DNA of 64,000 nt from positions 4,764,640-4,828,639 of the forward strand of contig PTFA01000042.1 of the NCBI GenBank assembly GCA_003342895.1, written 5' to 3'. Positions 49,181-61,800 of the stretch are shown one piece after another. Each line of letters begins with the position of its first letter. Within the stretch, counting starts at the first letter, position 1. Under the pieces are notes generated by a model. That model was not told where the DNA came from, did no database searches, and saw only the letters and a list, made by a program, of their open reading frames with translations. Made by a program: the position numbers and the translations under genes. This DNA is from Casuarius casuarius. Lineage: Eukaryota > Chordata > Aves > Casuariiformes > Casuariidae.

Positions 49181-52100
49181 AAGAAAGACAAAGGGAACTT
49201 GCTTAGGAAGACAGTATTGGAGCGGTAGCATTTTGACAGCTGGTTCCACCATGTTGCAACTTGTCATTTGGTGAGGTTAGGTGTGCCACTGGGGAAATAA
49301 AGGGAGAGCAGGAGAGCGTACTTTGCCCAGGCCTTTGCAATAGCAGGGGCAGGTACTGACCCACACTGCCTAAAAGGAAAATCTGCTGTAGTTATCTACA
49401 GTCATGTTGTTTCTGAAAAATATTACTTTGGTTACTGGAATGTCAATGTGCATGTGTGTGCATGTTCATATGCTTTCAGTGACTCTGAAAGTGTCAGAAA
49501 AGTAGTGCAGCTCACAGTGCTAATTTTTAGCTGCTGCAGTTTAAATCACATCAGTTCATCTCATTCTACCTATGCAGTTTTAATTTATAAAAATAGCTAT
49601 TGGAGATTCTTAATAAAATTAAAGATGATCAAGAGCTAGTAAGTAGAACACTACTTGACCCATGAAGATGATTACAAAAATCTTCAGAGTGCCAAAGAGC
49701 AGTTAATTTTGACACCTACTATTGAAAGATGAATTCTGGCACCCTTGCTCTGGCAATATTATGCTGCCCTGGCAACACAAGACAGCAGAAAAATGGCTAT
49801 AGAGAATTTCCATTGTATAAAGGAACATGCAGGAAAGGTCTTACGTAGGCAAGAGTAGAGGCTACATCCTAAAGAATGGAAATCCTTCAGTAGGAGCAGT
49901 GAAGGAAAAGTGGTAGTCTCCAGAAAGTCGCTTCATACAAGAAACGTAAGTGACTTTTGGTCAAAACCAGAAGTGGTCAGCTTTGTACTGAAGAGTATGT
50001 GTTAATATTTTACCTTACTGCTGGTCAGCAGATGTGATCTGTGATTTCTTGCACAGGTGTGTGAGATAGAAATCAACAAAATGTTATCAGACTTGCCCTT
50101 TATTCAGTCAAAATACTGGCTAGATGTTCTGTACTTCATGCTGTTACCTTAAAGGTGGGTTTTTGAATGACACTTTCATCTCACTAATCAGTACCACATC
50201 TGCAGTGTGGAAGTTATAAAGGAAGCAAAAACAGCAATGAGGAAAGTTTACATGTGTACCTTCTGATATAGTTCTTGTGACTATATATAAGCTTCTCTAA
50301 GGGATTCTTTTTTTTTTTCTGCAGATGTTTTTTAGGTGACTAGCTGTTACTGATGTGAATGAGGCTACATGTTACAGAAATTGGTTTGGGATTTAACATC
50401 TAGCTCTGCAGACCAGTTTTGAGAAGACTTGATAGGAAAGAATGAGTGAAACAGCAGAACTTGTGCATGCCTTGTCAAAAGTGCACCCTTTATCCATCTC
50501 ATCTCTTCCTCTTCATACTTTTCGATCTATGATTCCAAAAAAAGTGGCACTAAAATTCTGGTTTCATCATTTAAAGGCCAGGTATCCTTTGGCAGCTTCA
50601 GTAAATGGGAATCTTTGTCACAGCAGCATTGTTGCTCTTCCTGTTAACCTTCTATCTTAAACATAATATCCATTGTCCTTATTGAATTCTTGACCAAGCT
50701 GGTGTTGAGTGGTGCAGAGTAGTATTTTTTTTTCCCCATCTATATGTGGAAATGCTATAGTTTCAAGCCAATACATGACCTTAGAAAGAGGTTGTTAAAA
50801 ACAGTGAACCAGAAATCTCCAGTAAAGAAGAGTTTAACTTAATCATGTTGAATACCAATTGAATATACTAAAAAATACTGAATGCCAAAACCTTGAAATA
50901 CCAGATTCTGCAGAGCATATCCACTTGTTTCAGGTCATAGCTGCTTGGTTCTTGCCCTTAGTTAAATTTTGGATCTTCATCTAATTTCTGAGATAAGGCT
51001 TGTATTCTTTTCTAGGGTGTGAAAGAACAGCAATTGCAAATTGATTTCAGTCAGCTCAGGACATCACCTCATCACATAGTTATTTTCAAATGACATGTGT
51101 ACATAGGGTGTTGATCAGTCAATAGCTTATGTATCCCTCAATGTCCACTGCTTTTTTTTAAATTGAATAGTTATCCTTCTGATTATATTTAACAGCAAAT
51201 TCATACTTGGTGCTAAAAAGAATAGGAGATTCTTTGGATTCTCAGCATCATGGGAGTTGTATAGTATATTGGACAGAAGCTACAGGGGAAAGGAAGCTGT
51301 GTGAAATAGGGAAGTCCCACATCTGAACAGGATCTTCTGTGTTTTTATTCCAAGTTTATCCCTAACTCATTGTCTTCACTGTATATGAAATAGTAGGCAT
51401 GGTAATGTAATATCAAAATTCCACCTAGGTGAAAATGAAAAATGCACTATAATGCTTCAGGCAGTTATGGTTATAAGTATACTTTGGGATCTACCTATGC
51501 CCATAGTCTAACAAACCTCAACTGGGACGTGTTTCAATAACTGAAACCTCTCAGTATCTTCGAATATCAACACTCAGTAAAAATAGTCCTGCAAGAGTTC
51601 TGTTTCCTTCTTCATTCCCAGAGAAAATCCACTACAATTGTCCTAATTTGAGGCACTGAACAGGAAGTATTTAGTCCTGAACAGAGAAACAGGCAGGTAT
51701 AAATTGCTTTCATCTCCTGATCAGTATGTTGTAGACCAGGGAAATTCCAAGCTTTCCTTAGTTGGAAGCCTTGGAAAGTTCTTAAGCAGATATTTATAAT
51801 GACATTTTTATCTGGTTTAAAAAAAAAAGTTATCTTTAAATCTGTAAAAATGTATTTTTCAGTACTCTTTTCCTTCTCAGGTTAGAGCAGTTGAACTCAA
51901 AGCAGAAGGCTGCAAAAAACTAGATACTTATGAAAGTTTTCTCTGTAAAGTATATGAATTTTATCAAACTATAGAGACCTCATGGTTGTGCAGGAAAAAG
52001 GCTTGCTTGGCATGCAGCTGGCTTGCTGACCAAAGGCTCAGACCTTTTTGTGCTGTATTGCACCAACATGTGTTTCCTTGCGTAATAGACATCATGCCTT

Positions 52101-52507
52101 TTCTGCTGGAGTTGGACCCCAAAGCAAAACAAGGTCTAAGAAAAGCTTAGGATATGCACAAATTCCACTGCTGTTTCTGTGCAGTCAGAGAACAGACTAT
52201 CCTAAAACATCTCTTGTCAGTGAAAATTAGGTTTTTCTCATTCCAGTCAAGTCTACAATGGCTGTTTCTGATATTAACTTTACAAAAAACTTTCTACTGT
52301 TTTTATTCTCAATTCTACCTTTGGATGCTGCTTTGATCTTTGATGTAGAAACATTCCACCTCTGCAAATCTGCAATGGTTCCTTTACCAGGATATAGCAT
52401 GCTATACCTTACTGAAGTGGAGTAATGTGATTACTGTAAGGGCTCATTTGTCAGATTCCTGTTAGTTTCACCTCCCTAATCTTGGACTTTCTGTGGCTCT
52501 TTTTGAA

Positions 52508-52535
52508 GAAAAAAAAAGAAAGAAAGAAAGAAAAA
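52508..52535 (+). repeat. (AAAG)n microsatellite with A tract
   Basis: An A run is followed by four gaaa units. It is an ordinary low-complexity tract in PCP4 intron 1. Confidence 0.8.
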
Positions 52536-55500
52536 CAACTCTGTAATCAACACCTGGCTACAATCCTGAACACTGTGCTAATTGGGAGCATAATTGAAAA
52601 GGTCAGGAAGTCTCAAGACAGGAACAGAATATAAGATTAAAGGCAAAAATTAGGCTTGGGGGTGCAAGAGAAGTTGGAATAGAGTAGAGAAGCTTACTGC
52701 AGTAATTTAACATTCTTCTCAAAGTCCTCCTGCTGAAAACTCACTTCTGACCTCAGTTTGTATACCTAGGGGACTAATTTAGTACAGTCTTTCATGCCAT
52801 ATTAAATAGCTGCTGTGTATAGCACTGAATTTTGCAGGAAAGTAAACCTGCTCTTATTGTGATTTTTGGCATATGGCAGTAGCCCTCTTTCCTTTTCTGA
52901 CAAATTTGGAGTGACTCTGATTTTTGGAGACACTTCTAATGATGTGCCTTTGTTCCACAAAACCACTGAGTTGAAAATTAATATGGCCCCAAGTGGTCAT
53001 AAACTGTTTCCTCCTACACAACATAGCAACAAAACTGTTTAGCCTATTTTACTGTATAATCATTAGGGCTTTGCACTCATGTTCATTTTTGGCCCTGATA
53101 TTTCTTCCATGCGTACTGGAAAGTTTATTCAATGTTTATATCCTCTGGATACTAGTGCTTGCCTTAGAAAATGCTGAGGAATTTTAGAAGCTACAAATAA
53201 GAGGAGCTGGCTACAAGTTATAAGAAACAAGAGTTGGACTATTTTTGTCTTTTAAAATGTGTTTAACAACCTATAGATTGTATGAAAACAAACCCCAGAA
53301 ATTAATGTTTTTATATTTCATTGATTTTTAATTTGGTCTGTTGTGTCTGAGGACAGTATCTGTTATCAACATTCCAGGTGCCTTACTCCATTACTTCTTG
53401 AAAATAGCCCAATAACTTCTCCTAGTGTTTATTCCTCCCATGCTTTGAACAGAACTTTAAAAAAAAAAACTCAGCCTTGTTTTGCAGCCAGCCATCATGT
53501 AAGGTAATGAAAGAAGCAAGAGGCTCCAGGTGCTGATATTACCAGCATCTTCAAAACTATTTTAAAAAATAGGTCCACTGAGTGAATTAAAATCAAAGGC
53601 TAAAGGCTTTGTGGGTGGATGATCACATAGTATATGGCTCTTTCATAAGAATTTCAATGCCTTGTTAAGCAGACTGATTTTTCACTTTCTCCTAAATCCA
53701 CTGCAATCTCTTGGAAGACAGTACAGTGCTTTTAGATCAAAATATGCATGTCATGGAAGGAAAGATATCAGAAGATTGTTCAGCAGACTTTCAGGCTTCA
53801 TTCTCTGTATATTCAATGGTCACCAATCAAATAGATGGTTGTAACCCTTTTAGACTGGTTTCAGATGTACAGAAAAATATTGGCTTTATGGATAGTAAAA
53901 CTTTCATTGTCTTTCAGAACTTTCCCCTACTACCTCAAATCCTAAGACATAAAATAAATATGTGCATCCCTATTCTAGCACTCCATCAATAGCAGACTGA
54001 TGCTGACAGGTGTAGCCTAGGGAGGAAAGAAAAGCTTTCATAAAGGTTAAAAAGCACAGCCTGAAACCCTCAGGAAATAAAACAACCTGAAAAAAGCATT
54101 TAATAATAAATAGGAAAAAAGTGTATAGTTACCATTTTTAGATGGGAAAAATCCTGTATATTGTTTTTTAAGGAGGTCCTGGCAAACTTACACTGAAATC
54201 TAATTTCAAATGTGGAATCAGCTGCTAATAATAATCCTGTAAGTCAGCCAGCATTGAAATATTAACCAAGGTTTAAAGGCATAAAGGTTAATATCTTTGG
54301 CAAGCTGGTTGTTGGGTGGATTTATTGATTTCTAGCTGTTAAGTTATGCTTTTATAAAAGACTTTTCTGTCAGACTTCTCTTCTGTTTTCATGTTGTTTG
54401 CAAAGTTCTCTCCTGTCTGAGGCAGTGAGGCTCCAGGGAGAAACAGATGTTTCCCTTGCACAGGGAAATGGTAGCTGTGGTCAGGGACTCAGAACTGTTT
54501 TCTGTAGGGATGTTCTGTGTCTTATTCCACAGAGGGAGAGACGAGGCAGAGCCAGTGGAGCAGAGATACGCACTAATATCTGCCATGGGAAGGGAGACGA
54601 GAAACCTCACCACTGGCATGTGGAAGCACTGTAGACCATATGTAGCTCTTTTTCTGCTCTTCTGAGGGGGGTGAAGAACTTTATCCCTCTAGCTTTCTAC
54701 AGTAAGAGTTCAGAGTAGATGTGAAGGTTTTGTAGTCATATCATGATTAGCTCCATATACATAGAATACCCTGAAAAATGCAACCATTGTGGGAGATGAA
54801 GGGGCAGTAGAGAAAGTTTCAATCAAGCATTCCAGAGTAAATCCTTAAAGGTATATATGCCTATATGATTTTTCATGTGAAAATCAACATGACCATCCAT
54901 ACTGTGGTGCAAAAGATTTGGCTTGCAGTGCTGCTGCAGCTGTTAACTTTCCTGATGTGTGAGGATGTGCTTCCTCTGATGGCTGAATGCAGTTGGATTT
55001 ATTCACTGAATTTAATACTCCTAATTTTTTGGATGGAAACCCTAGAGGCCAAATTCTTTAATCCATTTCAATAATACACACAAGTATGAATAACTTTGCA
55101 TAAGGAATGCAAGTTTTACCATACTAGCTTACTAAAGTAGTTTATTTCCATGTGCTGTCTCTGGGGGATGCAGCATAATTTTCAGAGTGGCCTTTCCTAA
55201 GCTAGTAAGTTGCATAATAGTGTGACCACACTAATATAGTTCTGTCACTGTGTGTATTTATATTTGGACTGCACTGGCATTTACCACCTATCACTTAGTA
55301 AAGAGACTTAAATTACAATTTTTTCATGGAAAGCCATGAGGCTATGCCTTGGTTAAAACAACTTTCCATTACTGCATCTTTTAATTATATTTTACTTAGT
55401 GGATCGAAGTGAAAAGTTCTATCTCTGCTTGTGACAAAGGCAGAAAGATGAGTATTCTGACCAAAGCAAAGTAATTGAATGATGGAAATGATTCACAACA

Positions 55501-55749
55501 GACCTGGAGAGATGCACTACTGTAGCTCATACCCTTGTGCTGATGGAAACTTGAATACACTTACAATTATTATGTTAGTAATGCCATATGTGTGTAGTTA
55601 CACAGCCATGCCTACTAGTGGTGCTAAGCATTCCTATTCTGGCTGGTAGTGTTTCAAAGCAACTTTGCAAAGCACCAAGTAACTGCTAGTGATTCTAAGG
55701 GGGAAAGTGCACATCCAAGTTTGTTCTAACTGCTCTTTTTCTCTCCCAG

Positions 55750-55801
55750 AGACAAGGAACTGGAACTACAAATGGAAAAGACAAAACATCTGGTGAGAAT
55801 G
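55750..55801 (+). CDS. PCP4: PCP4 (PEP-19) coding exon 2
   Basis: The acceptor is tttttctctcccag and the donor is gtaagg. Fifty-two bases read RQGTGTTNGKDKTSGEN plus one base of the next codon, expected to be Asp. From memory the mammalian protein reads RQGAGATNGKDKTSGEN at this position, so only two Ala-to-Thr differences are seen. This is the disordered N-terminal segment of the protein. The acidic stretch and IQ motif that bind calmodulin are encoded by the next exon, which is not in the window. The exon joins in phase to the nine-base first coding exon. A second donor-like GTGAGA occurs nine bases inside the 3' end (55793). Confidence 0.95.
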
Positions 55802-58800
55802 GTAAGGATGGATTATATTTCTTGCTGGGGAATATTGATCTAAGTTGCTTTCCGTTATTAAAATCTTTAATGACAGTTGTCAGACAGCAAGAGCCTTGGC
55901 TTGATCTCTTACCTCTTGCATCTATTTGAAAACCAGGAAGGGCTTCAGTTTATATGTTCAAACCATACACTAGGTAGAGACCTTGATTCTGAGCTCATAT
56001 AAAGGTAAACAGAAGGATTCCACAGAAGTCAATGCAGGTGCAAATGAGACTAGAACAAGACAGTGCTTGAAATGTGTGAGAAAAGGACATAAGACTTAAA
56101 TATTTTGAGGTAGATCATGTATAGTTACTATGTGAATGGGGAAGGTGAATAAAGGTAAGCTAATTACAAAGATCTTGCTTATAAACATGGTCTCTATGGC
56201 CTGATCCATCCTGCCTAATTTCAGGCCCCTGAGATACCAAAGTTAGGAGCCACTTGCATAGAATTTGTTCAAGAGTTGGTAGAGATAGTGACTTAGATTT
56301 CAGGCAGGCTGATCCCTTCCTTTCCCCCACTGAATAAATAGATGGTGGTTGCAAAAAGAGTACTCCTGGGAAAAATTTGTGAAACACATGTAATATGACC
56401 TGCTGCCTTTTTTCCAGAAGAAACAAGGAACATGGCCTATGTTCCAGGATACCTGCTCCTTTTTATTGCAAGACAAAGGCAGGAAGCGCGGTTGATGCCA
56501 TCACTCTAGTGCCATTCATTTTCTCTGACAGAGTACAAATGTTTCTGGTTTGGGAGCAGCTTCCAAGGAAAGATTCTGTGGCAAACAGGCTTCTAGCTTT
56601 GGCACTCCATATAGGTGGGGTGAATCAGGACTCATGCTCCAGTGTTCTAAAGAGTGAGTCATTGCACTTTTCAATCCTGTCAGGGAGTATGGACTCTAAC
56701 AGAGTGGCAGGAAGGAACTGATTTCTGCCCCTTGAATGGCATAAACCAATTACAGTTGGAAAATATTGATTCCACCCTCCCCAAGAAAGAAGCCAAACTG
56801 AACTTTCAGGGACAATCACAATTTTGTAGCTGAAATCTCATTTTCCTCCTATAGGAGGCAAAAACACTTTAATCAAATTTTGATCATTTATGTGTAAAAT
56901 GCCATTACCATGGGAAACAATTTTCAGAGGAAAACATCTTGATCAGCTTTAACTATAGACCCAGCTGAATGAGGCAGCATCAGTTCGCAGACATTTGTAA
57001 ACAGGACAAGGATTGAACTATGCAAATATACTGTTCTAATCAAAATTTGTTCTTGTAGTCCATCTTGTCTAGTGAAAAGCAGGAAAAATGTAAGCCTTTT
57101 CTCTGAAAAGTCCAGAGCTAGCTTTTTCAGAGATCAGATATTTGAACAGTTGTTTTGGATATACATTTTGGCCTTTGTGTTGGTCTGAGCAGAATCTTTG
57201 GGCCCTCTGAGGCAATGCATCCTAAGACATTAAGACACATCTTTGTTTAGTTTCTCTGTTAGAGAGATGACTTTCCCATTGGAGCTGTTTGCATAATGTT
57301 ACAGTAAATGAAATTAGTAGATGATGTTCCCAATATCATAAAACACAGGGTAGAAAAAAGAAATATTTTGGCTTGTTAGTGTCTTGAATTAGTGGGAACA
57401 AATGTACCCTGACAGCAAAGCCATTTGCATCCTCAAGTTAACAAAGGAAAGCAAGCAAAATTATGCCACCCATTCTTTGGACAGCTGGAAAGCATTTTTT
57501 TCCTCTTTACTGTTTGAGCACATTATGAACTAAGCTCATTTACCTTGAATCTCATCACAAAGAAAATTGTATTGTTCTCAAGTTCAGTTTAGACTTACTG
57601 ATCCTGCAGCCTTTTTAGAGACAAATTGTTTTTTCTCAAAGGGAATTCTGACTGAGAAAGGGCTGCATCATTAATTCACAAATCTATGTGATTCTGGTTA
57701 GTTGTGGTGGACTTCTGTCTATATTATAAACAGAGGGATACCACTTATTGTAGACAAACTGGTATCAATTATAGGTGTCAGTCAGAACTTTCAACCTGAG
57801 ATTGAATTCTAAATCAAAGATGCAGAAAACATATAGCTCTTATTAGCTGTGTTTAGTTAGAATTCAAGCAAAAAGTGATTTATTCCTCTGGAAAGTGGGG
57901 TGTGCTATAAACTTGCGTACACACATAGTTTAGATCCTCCATGACATGTTTTTGGCAAGAAGTTTCCATTATGTCAATGTCTTAAATTTTCCATTGTGGC
58001 TGTTACTATCAGCAAATTCTAATGTTTTTATGTCCCTGTCAAATTGAAGCTTTTTCCTCCCCTTTCAGGAGAGGGAAACCCAAACCAAAAACACTTTCAT
58101 TTTAGTATGGAAAAGGAGTTGCGCTATAAAAACAGTTTGCAGAGGGAAGCTTTGTCACAAGGTCACTGCCCTTGTTCTTGGTCATAAAATCAGGAAGAGC
58201 TGCTGAAAATTAACCTTAACAATTGAAATAAAGATGCTCAGTTGTTTTCAAGATTTTTGACTTGCACAGTGGAGACACTGCTATGCGTGAAGTCTTGTTC
58301 ATGTATTGTTTGTGGAAAAGGAATTTTAGGCCCACCTCTAAGCTGGCTAAAAAAGTGGAGAAAATTGACCATGACAATCAGCCTTCTCCCTCTTTCAAGA
58401 TATGTATGACATTGCTGTCACTGTAAAGCATTCAGAGGAATTCAGTCTGAAGACTTCTTCTATAGTAGTGGTAGACATTTATGAAGGCATTTTCTTTCTT
58501 GACCTTCATTAGCGAGCAACATGATATCCTTGGTCTTGTTTAGCTGTTACCACCACAGCAGTGGCCTCTTAGTCTCAATTCTAATGAAGGATTTTATTAC
58601 ACAGGTGTGTGGACAGTCTCAAGTTCTACTGAACTGGCACTGCCTTGTCCCAGTGCTTTGCTCATTGGTTCAAGGAGATGAGCAATGGGAGAGAGCTTCA
58701 GAAAAGCCTGTCTTGCACTAGGCACAATGTACAGCTTGAGATAATGTATGTGCAGCAGTGATAAGCCAGAATATGAGAGCTTGTGATGATGAGAGGAAAA

Positions 58801-61800
58801 AAAATCCCATATACACTATACTGGTTATCATGTAGATGAATGGACTGTACCTACATGGGACCATTATTCATCAACAGATATCTTCTGTCAACTGCCTTCT
58901 TGAATACTCTTTCAGACTGCTAGGTGGGAGAGTGTGGGGGAGAAAGCTCTCTCTATTCTTTCAGGCCACTGGGCATTAGCAGACAGGATTCTCTTCCAGA
59001 ATACTTCATATAATATGCACCAGTGTATCTTGTTTTTGTGCAGGAACAAGCCTAGTAGTTCTTGAAGCTGTATGTTATACTGAATATCACCCAGGTCACT
59101 CACTCACACTGAAGTTAACAGCAAAGCTCTCAATGACCTCTCTGGATGCTGGTCAAGCCCCAAATGACATTTCTCTATCTTGACCTTTCAAACAAGCTAT
59201 AGCTTGTCCTTTTTAGAGGTTATGATCAAACCAGATGATGATTTAAGTCTTCCTAAGGAAGAGGGACTATTGCATAACAATGTGCTATCATGATACAGCT
59301 GTTACCTGATGAAAAGGCTACTGAAGTTGATATAAAAGCTCCTAACTGCATAACTGGGCACAGTGTATTGCCAAGTAGACTTTCTATCCAATATGTACTG
59401 TATTGCTGTCAGGGAAGTCTGTGCAATTTCATTCTCTTGTCAGAGTAGGAGAAACAGATTAGTTTTCCTGGGAGAAAACTAGTCAAAGGACTATTAAAGA
59501 AACCACCATAGTAGATTGTAATTAGCAGTAATGCTATCCCTAGAGAAGCACCTGCATAAAAACAACTTGTAGCTATGTAACTGTAGCTGTCACAGACCTC
59601 AGTGGGTCTTGAAGGACCTCAGTCTATCTGAAAAACAAGTCAGTTTCTTAGGTGTCCCATTATGGACATAACTTGTAAACTTACACTGGAAGTGGCTGCC
59701 CCAAAGCATCATTTTTTCTGTTAAGAGTCCTGTGCTGCTTGAAAAATCAGCAAGTTTTCATTTCTCACAGTTCCTTGCAACAGACGTGGTCCCCCAACCT
59801 GGGGAACCAATGGCCCAAAGAAGAAAATAAGTGAGGATAAGCTGATAGCATCACTAAGAAAACAATCTTATGTAATTTGCTTGTGTTGTGATCCATTGCG
59901 TATCAGCCATATTAAGCGTGTTTATGCTGGTTTAAAGTAATGCACTGGCAATGGGGAAATACAAATCAAGTCTTGTCTCAGCCAGAAAGAAACTTGGGAA
60001 GCCTACCAAAGACCTGAGAGAGGGAGACGCATTTAAATGGGAGCATTGCAGGAGAAGTTGGTAAAGGTATTGTTTCATACTGTCCTTCCAGTTGTCTCCT
60101 CCAGCAAAATTTTAATGGTATCTCTACTATAACATAATGCTCTTCTCTATGGTAGAAAATCCAAAGGGAACACAGCAATACTATCTCCACATCCCTCCCA
60201 CTTGATATGAATCTGACTTGGTCACATGGAGTCAGCATGGGATAAGAAGGTATCATTTCCTTTTTGCTCACCTGTTTTTATTAATCTGGCCTATCATGTT
60301 TGCAAATGCACCCTATGCAAAAACAGGAGCCCAAGAAGTGCTACTTATTTTTCTATGAGCATACCCTTCCTATTCTTACTATTTTGGCAATGTCACAAAA
60401 TTTCTTCGTAGATTAACACTTGTCACTTATTCTGTTTCATATTGTCCTCCATTTTTCCTGAGTAATTTAAAAGCTGGTATCATACAACTAGCTCTTTACA
60501 ACCTAGCACATCTTACAGGGAAAATTGCATCAGAACCAATTATTTCTGTCTATTAATAGATCTCACTTTCTTCTGAAAGTACATAAGGTATATGATTATT
60601 AGTTGGTGTGTTTGTGAATCATTCTCTCAGAATATCAGATTTACCGTTCAGTGTTATGAATATTTGCAAAATGTATGTGTTTTCCTATGATGAATACTGT
60701 AAGTTTCTGGGTCTACATGAAATTAAAATGAATGGTTTTGCATAAACTTGCATGGCATGGTAGAGTAGGCCCACCCAGTAAAGACAAAATGGTCAGTTAT
60801 ACTTAAAAAGGGGAGTCATTCCTTTCAGTTTCTACTCCCTACTCTTGAATGTTTGTCCTATAGCTAAATGAGCTCTGCTTTGGAGTGGTCAGGAAAGTAT
60901 AAATGAATAAATGCTCTGGATTTCTCTTCTCCATGGGATATACCATGGGACAGCTTTGCCTGAGAATGTGCTTTATGAACTCTACTGTTTATCTTCATCT
61001 TTTTCATCTAAAATAGAGTAGTCTGAACTGGCTTAAATCTGAATGCTTCTAGAAAACATTTATAGTAAATGTAAAGATATCGCTGTGCTGTATTCGTCAT
61101 GTATGTTAGAACAGTGACTTCTTCAGTAAGGCTTCCTGGTAGAGGTATATACATCTTGTGGTGTAGTCAACAGTCTATTTACCTACTTCATCTACTTAAT
61201 CTGAGAAATTCTGCACTCTGCGCATGCTGCACTCAGAATAAAAACCTTTCTAGGTCTAACAGACTGAATAATCATCTTCAGTTATTTATGCAGCATGCTT
61301 AGCTCAATAGAGCTTTAATTCCTGGCTAGTGCCCAGGATCATTATTGTAGTATGTTTTAGTACAAATATTTGTGGTAAGAACTCAAAATTAACTTTCCAC
61401 TAAGATTCTCCAATGACCATGTAAAAATGTACTGTTTTGGGGAACAGCCCTACAAATAAACTTATCTGTGGAAAAAGATTTCAAAAAGAAAGGGAGCACA
61501 CAGGCTAATTTGTATAAATATTCAAATGAGCTCATGGAACATATTTTGCTGTATCTGTCTAGGTCTATAGGTCACGTTCTTTAGTCGCAGGGGAGTACAG
61601 TGACTGAACTGTAGCATTGCAATGCTTTGTGCATCTTGTCTTTCCCACAAAACACTGTGTGGCAAAAGATGAAAGAGGTCTTGCAAGCAATTGCTGAATC
61701 AATGTGTTAAGCAGTCTGGAAGGGTTTTTTTATCAGTGGCATTTCACTCACACAGCACCAATTAGAAGTTAGTAAAGGTGACTTTGCATGAAACTAATTA

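Larger units (their letters stand above)
35681..55749 (+). other. PCP4: PCP4 intron 1, 20 kb
   Basis: This is a large intron with no other exon recognised. It begins with a G-run array (35698-35732). It contains a near-perfect inverted repeat (36131-36186), a G-quadruplex-type run (44242-44262), a CR1 fragment (47461-47661), an AAAG microsatellite (52508-52535) and a short old-repeat border at 49160-49180. Several stretches read G- and T-rich on the + strand (for example 37021-37080 has 16 G against 9 C and 21 T against 14 A), which fits a transcribed strand bias. No antisense or nested gene is supported. Confidence 0.75.
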
